Assembly (NCBI GenBank): GCA_015680685.1
Contig: MNCI01030540.1
Span: 297,123 to 361,122, forward strand
DNA: 64,000 bases
Reading direction: 5' to 3'
Source of the DNA: Gnetum montanum
Taxonomy: Eukaryota; Streptophyta; Gnetopsida; Gnetales; Gnetaceae
Position numbers and translations under genes: made by a program. Shown here piece by piece: positions 1 to 10,419 of this stretch; position 1 is the stretch's first letter, and each line of letters starts with the position of its first letter. The notes beneath the pieces were generated by a model. The model did no database searches. It had not been told where the DNA came from and worked only from the letters and a program-made list of their open reading frames with translations.

Positions 1-1
1 T

Positions 2-955
2 CTATCAAAGATGGCATATTTTATAGCTTTGAAATCTACAAACATAGCAGAAGAAATAGCCCAAAAATTCGTATAAGAAGTATTTAGATTACATGGTTGT
101 CCAAAATCTATCACTTTGGATAGAGATCCTAAATTCATATCTAAATTCTAGAAAAAATTCATTAAAAATCTTGAAACTCAATTGAAATTTAGCACAACTT
201 ATCACCCTGAAATTGATGGAAAAACTGAACAAGTGAATAGAATATTAGAAGATATCCTATGAAGTTATGTTGGGAGTAGACCAAAAACATGGAAGAATTA
301 TTTACATTTGGTAGAATTTTTCTACAGTAACAATTATCAAGGTTCCATACTTCGAACACCATTCAAAGTAGTATATAGACGTAATTGTCATACACCATTA
401 ACCTAGGCAGATTCAACCTTAAGAGTGAAATGGAAGGAAGAAGAAATGAAAATAATGGAAAACACTATCACAAGGATTAAACAAAATTTGCAAGCTACCC
501 AAGATAAATATAAAGGATATGTAGATCAACATCAACTTAAAAAATAATTCCAAGTAGAGGATCAAGTATTATTGAGAGTAAAACCTACCAAAAGTTCTCT
601 TAAATTGGTAAAATATAATAAATTAGCACCTAGATTTTGTGGACCTTTTAAAATATTTGAAAGAACTAGTGAAGTAGCATATTAGTTGAATCTTCCCAAA
701 ACCTTAAAAATTCATCTAGTTTTTCATGTGAGCTTGTTAAAGAAATTTCATGAAAATGATGTACCATATGTATTGAATTGGAATACTTTGCCATTACGAT
801 CCAATGCCAGCTTTGAAGTAAAACCCATTACTATTAAAGACCAAAAAAACAAGAAATTACAAAATAAAACTATCAGTGAAGTACTTGTTCAATGGTTAAA
901 TTTTGATCAACAAACTTGGGAAACCAAGGAGTTTATTTTAAATACTTACCCTTAA
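2..955 (+). pseudogene. Ty3/gypsy (chromovirus) integrase C-terminal half with chromodomain, decayed
   Basis: One reading frame from base 2 to the TAA at 953-955 gives the integrase core and C-terminus of a Ty3/gypsy polyprotein. It shows the HGCPKSITLDRDPKF segment around the second catalytic Asp, the STTYHPEIDGKTEQVNR segment, a GPY/F module (LAPRFCGPFKIFE), the linker LKIHLVFHVSLLKKF, and a chromodomain-like end (EVLVQWLNFDQQTWE). Chromodomains guide integration of plant chromoviruses to heterochromatin. Six in-frame stops interrupt the frame, and each fits a single transition from Gln, Arg or Trp codons, so the copy is dead. The 5' part of the element lies outside the window. The last 89 codons (686-955) are uninterrupted. 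Family assignment is confident; the exact lineage (Tekay/Del-like) is inference. Confidence 0.9.
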
Positions 956-1150
956 ATTTTTGATCATCCAGATATTGAATGATAGGTTGAATTTATTATA
1001 GATGTAATAAATTATTTTTATAAATTTTGATCTTTTATTTGTATAGATGATAATGAGGAAAATAAAGGAACTGAAGCTGAGGAGCATAACAATGAAGCAG
1101 TCATTAAGGAGCTAGATATCGAGGAAGTGCTTGAGGACAAGCTACATGCT

Positions 1151-1164
1151 TAAGGGGGGTAGAT
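1151..1164 (+). promoter_or_regulatory. Polypurine tract of the plus-strand chromovirus
   Basis: TAAGGGGGGTAGAT lies directly before the TG that opens the 3' LTR. A G-rich purine run here is the usual primer site for plus-strand DNA synthesis. It sits about 200 bases after the pol stop. Confidence 0.7.
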
Positions 1165-1650
1165 TGTAATGTCCCATCCCTTGTTAAGGGTGGAAACAAT
1201 TATAAACAATGTAACCTCATTATGAGGAGTTATGACTATTCATGTAGCCAGTGGGAAAGGGTTTGACGTATGCTATTTAAGGGTGGGGTTAGAGGTCGTG
1301 CCAGCATGGAGTCGAAGACCCTGGAGGCATGAGTAATGGGAGCTAGGTGAAGTGGGATAAAAAGGGACTGATCATCCCTTTGGTAGGATAGCCTAACCAT
1401 GGTGGAAGTTCCTGATGGTCTCTAAGGCTTAAGTGGCATAGGAAGACAACCCAAAAGGGCATTACAGTACTCTCTTCCATTAATACAATTTTTTCATTTT
1501 TCTTTTCTTACTTAATTCTTTAGTTTCAACTATTTATTTTCTAATTAATTCATTATTTAAGTGTTTATAATATTTTTGATATGGTATCCATGATGAATAT
1601 AATAAATTAGGCATTCGTATTTTTATGACATCCGGGAACAGGATGTCACA
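1165..1650 (+). repeat. 3' LTR of the chromovirus (about 486 bp)
   Basis: The segment opens TGTAATGTCCC just after the polypurine tract and closes GGATGTCACA, so it has TG...CA ends. The matching 5' LTR is outside the window, so the ends rest on these termini and on the abrupt start of a tandem repeat array at 1651. No coding potential is seen inside. The spacer 956-1150 between the pol stop and the tract has no clear feature. Confidence 0.75.
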
Positions 1651-2963
1651 CAACTTGCAAGGGCTTTGAAAAGGCTACCAACTAGTAGAAGCACACATTC
1701 ACTCTTGCATGGATATTTTTGGTGGCATGTAAGAATTTTGGCAATATTTTACTAAACATTGCAAGGGACTACTAGTAGTAGTTCCCTTGCAAAAACATCT
1801 GGAAAGTGTTATGATTTCGATAACCTAAAAATACTTGCAAATTGTAGCTTCCGATACATAAATGCATTTTTTCCGAACATTTTGAAAGACTACAAAGGGG
1901 TGCATCTAGCAGCTAAATCCCAAGGGCTTCCAAAAGCCTATGTACTACTAGAAACACATATTCACTCTTGCATCGATGCTTCTAGTGGCTTGTAAAGCTT
2001 CCAGCAATATTTGCTAAACATTGCAAGGGATTGCTAGTAGTAGTACCCTTGTAGGATTGTTCAAAAAGTGTTATACTTCTAGTAACTTAAAAGTAATTGC
2101 GAATCAGAGTTTCTAGTGCACATATGAATTTTTGGTGAATATTTCCAAAGGCTATGAGGGGGTGTGTTTAGTAGCCAACCCGTAGGAGATTCTAGAATCC
2201 TATGTGCTACTGGAAACATGCATTCACTCTTACATGGATGCTTCCAGTGGCACTAACAATATTTTACTGAACACTACAAGGGACTACTAGTAATAGTTCC
2301 CACATAGAAATGTCCACAAAGTGTTATGCTTTTAATTATTTACAATCACCTACAAATTTTAGCTTCTAGTGCACTAACATATTTCTGTTAAACATTTCCA
2401 AATATTGCAACAAGGTGCATCTTGTAGCCAACTTGCAGGTGCTTTCGGAAGTGCGTGAGTAACTAGAAGCACACATTCACTCTTGCATGAATGCTTTTGA
2501 TGGCCTGCAAAACTTCCAATAATATTTGTTGAACACTAGGAGGGACTGCTAGTAGCAATGCCCTCATAGGAAGGTTTGGAAAGTGTTATGCTTCCAGTGA
2601 CTTGCAAGTACTTGAAAATTATAGCTTTTGATGGACAAAAATATTTCTACAAACATTTTCAAAAACTACATGGGGGTGCAGCTAGCATCCCACCCATAGG
2701 TGCTTATAGAAGCCTATGAGCAACTGAAAGCACTCATTAACTCTTGCATGAATGCTTTCGGTAGCCAGTAAAGCTTTTAACAATATTTGTTGAATACTAC
2801 AAGGGACTGCTAGTAGCAATTCCCACATAGGAAGGTCCAAAAAGCATTATGCTTCTAGTGATCTGCACCTACTTGCAAATCAAAACTTTTGAAGAGCTTT
2901 TCCAAAAACTACTTGAAGGTGCATCTAGCAGCCAACCTGCAAGGGATTTCAAAAGCTTACATT
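1651..2963. repeat. Degenerate tandem array, monomer about 260 bp, five copies
   Basis: A block centred on ATTCACTCTTGCAT recurs at 1697, 1960, 2222, 2475 and 2735, giving spacings of 263, 262, 253 and 260. Each monomer also carries a CATTGCAAGGGACTGCTAGT-type block and an AAAGTGTTATGCTTC-type block in the same order. A 78-codon ORF at 1759-1995 lies inside one monomer and is not repeated as an open frame, so I do not call it a gene. The array starts exactly where the LTR ends, which suggests that the retroelement inserted into it. Confidence 0.85.
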
Positions 2964-3169
2964 TATTGTGGGCTTGTAGCTTTTGATGCATATTGGAGTT
3001 TTCATTTCTATTTTTCATGTTTTGTGATTGATTGAGGAAGGCACTGTTCTCATGGTCTATGTTGTGAGGATGTTAAAATATGTGTAATAAAATACACGTT
3101 ATAGTAAAATGAACATTATGCATGCCAATCATGCTTGCATCTTTACATACATCATGTTGATGAATGACC

Positions 3170-3452
3170 ATCAACCATATTCATCTTCTTTATCCAAGAC
3201 TTGTTTGCAATTATCATCATAGATTTCAATAGCCTTTTCCCATGACTTCTTATTGGTTTCTCTATCCTTTCTATTTACTAGATATCTTGCAACTTTAAGT
3301 CTTACATTATTCTAATAATATAGTTATACCTCTGTCAAATTTCATATAAGCTAATCAATGTGATGGTATTTGCTATTTTTGATATCTCTCAAAAATTTCC
3401 CTTTTAGAAATCCATGATAGAACTCCACAACATTATTTGTGTGTTGTTGAGC
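3170..3452 (-). pseudogene. Unidentified coding remnant, possibly transposon-derived
   Basis: Read on the minus strand from about 3452, one frame gives AQQHTNNVVEFYHGFLKGKF, then after a few stops VRLKVARYLVNRKDRETNK and KSWEKAIEIYDDNCKQVL. The stops are of the transition-derived type. The NNVVE-YH-LK pattern recalls C-terminal parts of plant transposase-like proteins of the MULE/SWIM kind, but the match is too weak to name. The upstream stretch 2964-3169 shows no clear feature. Confidence 0.35.
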
Positions 3453-3618
3453 ATGTAGAATATCATGATAGGCTTTTGTCTACATCATCCTCGGAGAGAC
3501 CCAAACCCAACAAAATGAGTTTGAGTAGTTGCAGGGCGAGTGTGTATAGAGCCATGTAGTATTTCTGGTTACTTGTATGCTTCCAGAAGCACCTACTCAA
3601 CAACACACAAATAATGTT
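3429..3618. repeat. Perfect 23 bp inverted repeat with 144 bp between arms
   Basis: The 23 bases at 3429-3451, starting AACATTATTTGTG, reappear as exact reverse complement at 3596-3618. The left arm belongs to the minus-strand coding remnant, so the right arm is an inverted fragment of the same sequence. Short minus-strand frames across it (3463-3648) have no recognisable product. Confidence 0.7.
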
Positions 3619-3984
3619 GCACTGTTTAACAAGAAAGGGAATATACAAGGTTGGGATGTTTTAAGGATAACGATAAATTGGTACATCAAAATAACTCAAA
3701 TGTAATAGTAAAAAAAAATTACATTCAAAACTATTATTTTCTTTTTAAAAATAAGATTTCTTATAGAATATGTTGTGTCAACTCAACTTGACTTGCAAAA
3801 ATTTGGATTCAGCTATTAGTCATGGAATTCATTTAAGGGTGTTGGTAAAGAGATTTTCGGTTCAATTTCTACCTCGGCTTTAAGATGTGGTAGTAGTGGA
3901 ATAGCATTGTGTGAATAGTGGGGGGCATTGGAACCTGAAATAAGTGAAACATAGGTACACTCCAAAATTTATAAATTTTATGAT

Positions 3985-4055
3985 TAAATGCTACCTAGTA
4001 GAATCTAACCTCTAACCTGGAGTTACTAGGCCAAGACCCATACCACTAGGTCTTA
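3985..4055 (-). repeat. Candidate tRNA-derived SINE head with A-box and B-box-like motifs
   Basis: On the minus strand TAGTGGTATGGG (4037-4048) resembles a tRNA A box and GGTTAGATTCT (4000-4010) resembles a B box, about 38 bases apart and joined by a CTTGGCCTAGTAACTCC segment typical of plant SINE heads. Poly-A-type tails and target duplications were not found, so this is only a candidate. The AT-rich sequence on both sides (3650-3985 and 4055-4700) shows nothing else clear. Confidence 0.35.
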
Positions 4056-4699
4056 TGCTAATAATGACTATTGTTTAGTGGGTCACATTTGAAAAAAAAA
4101 GTGTTATTTTTCTTATATATTAATTTCATACATTTTATACAGAGAATGAAAACAAAATAATTTTAATGGAGATATAATAAAAAGTGAATATTGATAGTAA
4201 TAAATCCTATAAATTTATTTTGCGAACCTCAAAAATAATGAACTACTACTGTAAATGTACTCTAATTTTATAGCTATAAACAGAGAAAAGATAATAAAAA
4301 TATGAAAATTATAGAGCAGTGCTAATTCAATTAGTTGGCTTTCCACAAGTACAAAGCTCAATGAATATTTTTGACCATCTATTCATTGATTCACATCACT
4401 AGGTTGCATAGAACTGTAAAAGTTGACCATCAATCGTAAGGGGTTATCATTAGCATTCTCTTGACATGGGTTGACAAAGCTGTGAAAACATTGTTTCTTT
4501 CAAGTACTCCTAAGAAAGATTAATGAAAAAAATAATTTGTTTTCCTTCATGCTATGTTGCTATTGTAGTAGTGCAAATTTTTTTTTACGAAAATCCCATA
4601 CATAAGCTCCAATCTTTGTGATTGCAAATAGATTAAAAAATTGTTAAAAAATGTGTATCATGGTAAGTAGCAAATTTTTATATCACTAGCCTAGCATAA

Positions 4700-4893
4700 A
4701 ATATACAAATGCATAAAATGTAAAATTAAGCAACTACATTACTGACTTTTCAATGTACAAAAAATGTGTGATCATTATTCATTACACACAAGTGACAAAT
4801 ACATAAAATGCATAGAATGTACAGTTAAGCAACTACATTACTGACTTGTCAATGTACAAAAAATGTGTGATCACTGTTCATTACACACAAGTG
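4700..4893. repeat. Two-copy tandem duplication, period 99 bp
   Basis: The segment with AAGCAACTACATTACTGACT and CATTACACACAAGTG occurs twice with a constant 99-base offset (for example 4730 and 4829) and only a few substitutions. A short TA run follows near 4937-4950. No coding potential is seen. Confidence 0.8.
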
Positions 4894-5002
4894 CCCAATC
4901 ATCACACCTTCATGTGCATGTACCACTAGCTTTTATATATATATATATTGGTCGAGATGATTAAAAAAAATGATGTTAACCAAGCCTGACTATTGGATGA
5001 GG

Positions 5003-5269
5003 TAACAAGATAACTAAAAATGGAATCACTCATCCATTTTATGTTTCTCTACCACTTACCCAATTTGGTTTTACCCTCTTGGTCAAGTTTGCTCTTTCTT
5101 TGTTTGTTCATGGCGTTTTTGAGAAATAAATCTTTTGGATAAATAATGCTTAAAAATTCCATGAACAAACAAAGAAAGAGAAAACTTGATTGAAAGGGTA
5201 AAACAAAATTGGGTAATTGGTAGAAAAATAGAGGAGAGATGAGTGATTCCATTTTTAGTTATCTTGTTA
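5003..5269. repeat. Foldback element, two ~115 bp inverted arms
   Basis: TAACAAGATAACTAAAAATG at 5003 is matched by its reverse complement ending at 5269, and the arms continue inward for about 115 bases at roughly 85% identity with a short centre (about 5119-5154). Diverged arms argue for a genuine foldback or MITE-like element rather than a simple assembly error. However, a single N at 5270 abuts the right arm exactly. Open frames on the minus strand here (5049-5252) arise from the palindrome. Confidence 0.7.
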
Positions 5270-5270
5270 N

Positions 5271-6207
5271 TAGGATTGAGCAAAAGGAAAAATACAATGA
5301 TAAGTGTGAACTTAATATGCCTAATCCTCCAATTGAGCAAAATAAACTTCCTATGCAATTCTACTTTGGAGATGTTTAGCATTTGAAATCTTTCTATATC
5401 TTTGCACATAGAAAGGAGGTTGAATCTTAAAGAATAAATGGTCTTGACTCTAGATAATGCAACAAACATTAGACTTGTAAGTTATCTTGTGTAGTGGTTT
5501 TATGGGCTATGAGTAGAATTTAATTATTTTTTTTATTTTTTAAGTTATCATCACTATTTTCATTCCAAATAATATATGCTAGTAAACATAAATTGGTTAA
5601 AATAAAAGTTTATATATTTCGTATATATTGATGAAGGAATACATTGCACAATTATTGCAACAAAAATTATAGGGCTGCATAATAGGATTGAGCAAAAGGC
5701 AAAATACAATGATAAGAGTGAACTTAATATATCTAATCCTCCAATTGGGAAAAACGAACTTTGTTTGCAATTCTACTTAGAGATGTTGAGCGTCTAAAAT
5801 TTTTCTATATCTTTGCACATGGAAAGGAGGATGAATCTTTAAAGAATCAATAGTCTTGACTCTAGATAATGCAACAAACTTTAGACCTGTAATTTTTCTT
5901 GTGGAGTGGTTTCGTAGGCTATGAGTAGAATTTAATTATTTTTTTATTTTTTATGTTATCATCACTATTTGCATTCCAAATAATATATACTGGTAAACAT
6001 AAATTGGTTAAAATAAAAGTTTATATATTTTGTATAAGAAGTGTGAACTCAAAATGCCTAATTCTCCAATTGAGCAAAACAAACTTGTGCAATTCTACTT
6101 TAGAGATGTTTAGCATCTAAAATATTTTTGTATCTTTGCACATGAAAAGGAGGATGAATCTTTAAAGAATCAATGGTTTTGACTCCAAATAATGCAAGAA
6201 ACATTAG
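5271..6207 (-). pseudogene. Three tandem copies of a PIF1-like helicase C-terminal fragment
   Basis: A unit starting TAGGATTGAGCAAAAGG occurs at 5271 and 5683 (412 bp apart), and a shorter third copy runs from about 6036 to 6207. Each copy reads on the minus strand FVALSRVKTI(Y/D)SL followed by a variable tail; the third is altered to FLALFGVKTIDSL. The VALSRVK signature with a following leucine-rich strand is typical of the C-terminal motif of PIF1/Helitron-type helicases. No Walker A or other helicase motifs are present, so these are amplified C-terminal scraps. The third copy is cut by the LTR at 6208. Origin from a Helitron is inference. Confidence 0.6.
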
Positions 6208-6884
6208 TGTAGTGACCGATAACGTTGGTGGCTAGAACACTAAGAGGTTACCGGGCGTATAGCCTAACCCAAGATTCATGCAAGGGCCGTGCTGGAGAAA
6301 ACGGAAATAGGGTGCCTTGAATGATCTGGTCGATCAGACAAGGACTTAGTTTGTGTACAATAACCTTTTGTCAACATTTGTTGTAATATTTCACACTAAG
6401 ATTTAGGCAAAGAAAGCTGCAACACATAGAATAGTAAAAGCGTGACAAAATATGTAAAATGAGAAATAAACATGAGCCAATGTAAAATGATGCAAGATAT
6501 ATGCTATAGGAAAGTGCAAGAAGAGCTTGGATGAGAAGGTGCACCACCCCAAGATTGGGGGATTTGATCTTTTTTTGGCTAAAGAAGATGTACAATAGAT
6601 GTGCAGTATGGATGGGCATAGCTTGCAATGTAACGGTATGGTCACAACCCCTTAACTAGTGCCAATGGCCTGCTGATCGGAGCTGATGAGCTAATGCTTA
6701 CTGGGCTAAGAGAGATCCCAAGAGGTACTGCTGCTAGGGTTTTGTTGCTTGTTAACCTTTCTCTTGTGAGTCTCTTTTCCAAAGCCAATCGCTAGAAAGC
6801 CAAATGCCAAAATGCCAATCACAAGAAAGCCAAGTGCCAAAAATGCTAATCTTTGAAGCCAACCCCTTGAACATTTTTCGCTGG

Positions 6885-6895
6885 GGTATTTATAG
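6885..6895 (-). promoter_or_regulatory. TATA box in LTR A
   Basis: Minus-strand CTATAAATACC is kept in LTR B at 57605-57615. Downstream in both LTRs comes a run of TTGCCAA/AATGCCAA repeats, as expected near the start of R. This would be the promoter for the minus-strand transcript of the family. Confidence 0.6.
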
Positions 6896-7394
6896 AGCCA
6901 GATGCTGGAGAGAGACATGGCTTGGATGCCATGTGTCTTGGGTCCCACATGGTGCGAACATGGATGTGTCATACTACTGTGAAATACTATGCTACAGTGT
7001 TATGCTAACGTGCTACGTTGCAGTGTAATGAGGTTGGATGCAAAACTTGCTAAGCTAAGCCGTGATCATACCATTCAAACTACGTGTGCTAGAATCTAGG
7101 TAACTACCATGTTTTTACAAATAATTCCAACAATGAATGAAAAGTGGAGCCTGTGCTCCAGGACTATGTCTTCCCTGCTCTTGCAAGTAGGGTTAAGCAT
7201 AGGAAAAATTTTGGGAATTAATAGGGGGGTGTAAAATGAAGCAGACTACTGATCTTGCCTATTGGAGAGATGCTAGAGTAGAAATGATCATTTTCAATGA
7301 ATTATAGAACTACTAGAGATGTCTTGGGGTTTCCATATGAGTGTTATGCTAGTTACACCACTCAACGTATTGGTGTAGCATAAGCATCTGCACG

Positions 7395-8200
7395 CTACGC
7401 TGTGCTATGCTGCGTAGCATAGCCATCAGCCTTAAGACAAACCTTGCCTGAAAACCAAAGATGCCTACATGAGGCTTGGTTGGCAAGTAGCCTCTATAAT
7501 TAACAACCTTTCCTTCCATGTTGAAAGGTCCTGGGACCTACTGAGTTCATCCTTGGGACACTTTTGTGCTTTGTGTCCTTGCTACGCTATGCTACACTGT
7601 AGCACAACATAGCAACTAGTGTGACATAAGTCCTTACTTGATTTGCAATGCCTTTTTGAGAAACTTTGTTTGGAACCCAGGGGAAAAGTGGGATAGGTAG
7701 TCTTGGAGGCCTGAGTGTGGCCAAGTGCAATCTCATTACTAGGGACCACTTGGCAGAGGACCTTTGTGCGTTCTACCCCTGCTACGCTGTGCTATGTTGT
7801 GTAGCATAACATAGCATAGCACCTTGTTAAACTCACATTCTGACTTAGTTTGCAAATGTTTTGTCGTGGGATGTCAGTCATGTCCTGGCATGGTAGTAGA
7901 GTAAGGATGTTTGATGGTTGAAGCATGGGAAATTATGTTTACTTTGTCAAAATAGTCTAAGCGGAGACAATATCACATGCACATCCTACTATGCTGTGTA
8001 GCATAGCATAGCATAGCACTCAAATGAAGATGATTTTTGACAAAATTTTCCACATTCTCCTATGTCACATTAATTATGCTTTAAGGATGAATGAAGGAAA
8101 GTATCCCAGAGGGCTGAATCATTATCACTCTACATCTTTGGCACCTGATCAGTCTCCATATGGCCCACTACATTATGCAGCATAGTGTAGCGTGGCAGGT
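7395..8200. repeat. Palindromic GCTATGC/TAGCATAGC blocks in LTR A
   Basis: Inverted-repeat blocks built from GCTACGCTATGCTA and its reverse complement recur near 7400-7430, 7580-7612, 7778-7822, 7986-8020 and 8160-8195. They are spaced by 150-200 bases of unrelated sequence. Each block folds on itself. The same motif family is present in LTR B and in the long first intron of the antisense gene. Confidence 0.75.
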
Positions 8201-8585
8201 CTCGTAGTTAGAAAACTTGCCAAACTGTTTCGTCCATCCTGAATACTTTTGGGAGCTCCTAGCATGGTCCCTAGGTAGACCGTCAGCTAAGTCATTTGTC
8301 AAGTTGGGCAAACTAGAGGATGTAGCAAGCCCATTAGCCCGAGAGATAGAAAATTTGTCAGACTGTATGGTCTACCCCTAGTGCCTCTTTCATCCAAACT
8401 AGCCTCCTAGCTAGGTGCTACATTGATTGTGCTGTAGAGGGTGGCAGGCAAGCTCAGAAGTAGCTTCACAGGCATTAGGACTTTCAGGGTGCCATGTTGC
8501 ATGCACAGTCCCACACAACACCATGCTTGCAGAGATCCTTGCCCAAATTTTAGGACTATGTTGAGTCATGAGAGTCCAAAAATTT

Positions 8586-8661
8586 ATGGTGTTTCAATGG
8601 CCCCTCTTTGTTGATGTCTGGAGGATCTACTAAGACATTGACAAAGAATATGAAACACCAT
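8586..8661 (-). promoter_or_regulatory. PPT and LTR junction within a conserved hairpin (element A)
   Basis: The minus-strand tract CAAAGAGGGGCCAT (8610-8597) precedes the LTR start TGAAACACC. The first eleven bases of the LTR side (8586-8596) are complementary to 8651-8661, and inner segments TCTTTGTTGATGTC and GACATTGACAAAGA also pair. The PPT thus sits in one arm or loop of a ~76 base stem-loop. The same arrangement occurs in element B at 58686-58760. Confidence 0.65.
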
Positions 8662-10002
8662 GAAGAACAAGATTCCAACACTGCTCTTCAGTACCCATGC
8701 AGATGACGCTTCGCTATGTTTGAGAGTACTTGGAGGGAAATATAAGGCAAGGGGTAAAGAATGGATTTAAGGAAATAGTTTTAGGGAAGAAAGGATGGTA
8801 GAATGCAACTTCATAAAAACCATTACCACAGTGTGATCCCTCATTGGAATGGTTATGAGGGAATTAGCATGCATGGGTGTCTTTGCCTTTGGCCCTTGAG
8901 CTCTCACTGGAGTGCTTAGAGATGGTTGATTTATGGCCAAAAATGATTGCAAAGTAGTTGTGGTGCCATTTTTTAGGCACTTGTCTCTTTTTTTTTGCAC
9001 ACCCACATTCACTTAGAGACAACCTTGTTGTCATTGTAGGACAGGTGTTTCCTCCTTCGGATGAGTTGTGTTACATTCATGTGGGGCTTTGACCTGCCTA
9101 CAGATGCTTCTCATGGGACAAGTTGCCTTACGTCCATCATGGAATTGGTAGTTGGGCATGTGAAAGGGCTTTATGTGCATCAAGGAAGCTTGCAAAGAAA
9201 ATATGGGAAACTATGGATTTAAGGAATGGAGAGCAAGTTGGTTGAAGGGAGAGTAGGGTATGCACTCTCAAGTAGATAGGCTAATCAGAGTGGCCACTTT
9301 GGAATAATGTAGTATCTTGCTCTTGTGGTGAAATGCATTTCTGAATGATGCTATCTTGGCTTTTATCCTGTAAACAAAACAGAGAGAAAACCAGCAAAAG
9401 TGACCATCAAGTAAAGTGAGAGCAAAGTCCTACTTGATTGGGACACTACCAAGGTAGCAAGTGCAATGTCCAAAGTAGGAAGGCCATTGTAGGCTTCGGC
9501 ATTGGTAGGTCAAAAATCTTCAACGATTCTACTGGAAATGGGCACTGAAGAGGCTAGGAGTGATGATGATGTAGGTGCTTAGGGATCCCCACCCAAGGCA
9601 AGCATCATGCAATTTAGTTGCAAGGGGAGAAGCATAATAACTGAATTCCTTTTGAACTCGGGCGATGGTAAGGGCTAGAGGATGGAAACCTTATGGCTGG
9701 GCCACAATAGCGCTGGGGCTCTAGTAGTAGCTGCTGAAAGCAGGAGCTACGACCAGGATGACTAGTTGTAGTAGCGGTAGCTTCGGAAGGTCAACACGAT
9801 GTCAAACGACATCTCTGGAAGATCAGCAAGATGCCATGGGCAGTGATGCTACATGTGTTCCAGAGGGCTTTTCCTTGACGACGTGAACTTCATTTTGAAA
9901 CTGCAACGTCCCATCCCATGTTGTTTGAGAAACTCAAAAGTGTGCATAATTTCTTGTTCATAGGGTCATACATGTGAGTTGGAAGGCGTTGCACTGCAAA
10001 CA
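8662..10002 (+). pseudogene. Post-pol region of element A with antisense ORF remnants
   Basis: Between the integrase-side minisatellite and the PPT no pol sequence is seen. The plus strand, antisense to pol, aligns with the better preserved copy in element B at 59130-59780: a segment after CATTGTAGGACAGGTGTTTC reads MWGFDLPTDASHGTS and HVKGLYVHQGSL, and further shared blocks lie near 9370-9400 and 9580-9620. Stops and frameshifts are frequent. Tat elements such as Grande are known to carry antisense ORFs between pol and the 3' LTR, so this is probably the family's version. Function is unknown. Confidence 0.45.
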
Positions 10003-10410
10003 TAGTTTAAGGTCTTGGTAGATCATCGGACGTGCTAGTTTAAGGTCCTAGTAGACCGATGTGCTAGTTGAACATCCTAGTAGACTACTATGCTAGTTTA
10101 ATGTCATAGGAGATGGTGGATGGCTAGTTTAAGGTCATAGCAGACTGTGCTGTGGGTGCCAGTTTTAAGCCATAACCCAAAGACATGTTGTGCCAGTTTA
10201 ACGTCATAGCGGACGTTTTGTGCTAGTTTTACATCATAGTGGATGAGCTATGCTAGTTTATAGTCATAGTAGACTATCTGTGCTAGTTTTACATTGTAGT
10301 GGATGTTCTATGCTAGTTTTACATTGTAGTAGATGAGCTATGCCAATTTATAGTCATAGAAGACTATTTGTGCTAGTTTTACATCGTAGCAGATGTTTTG
10401 CTTACCTTAC
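10003..10410. repeat. Minisatellite with ~30 bp unit, about 13 copies
   Basis: Units of the form GCTAGTTTAAGGTCCTAGTAGACT follow each other at 29-36 base steps. Variants read AGTTTTACATCATAGTGGATG and AGTTTATAGTCATAGTAGACT. A homologous array occupies the same place in element B (60070-60595). Confidence 0.85.
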
Positions 10411-10419
10411 TTCATGTTC

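Larger units (their letters stand above)
6208..8596 (-). repeat. 3' LTR of element A (2389 bp)
   Basis: On the minus strand it opens TGAAACACC at 8596, next to a polypurine tract, and closes CACTACA at 6208, giving TG...CA ends. The lower end aligns with the same terminus in element B (56924), where both continue with a conserved AACGTTGGTGGCTAG block. The upper end also matches B. It contains a TATA box on the minus strand and several palindromic TAGCATAGC blocks. Open frames in it (for example 6371-6645, 6706-7028 and 8767-9012 just beyond) are incidental. Confidence 0.8.

Noticed and set aside
1759-1995. 78-codon ORF
   Set aside because: It lies in one monomer of the 260 bp array and is not open in the other monomers.
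10003-10410. CRISPR-like array of ~30 bp repeats
   Set aside because: Units are directly adjacent and diverged without unique spacers, in a plant retroelement; it is a minisatellite.
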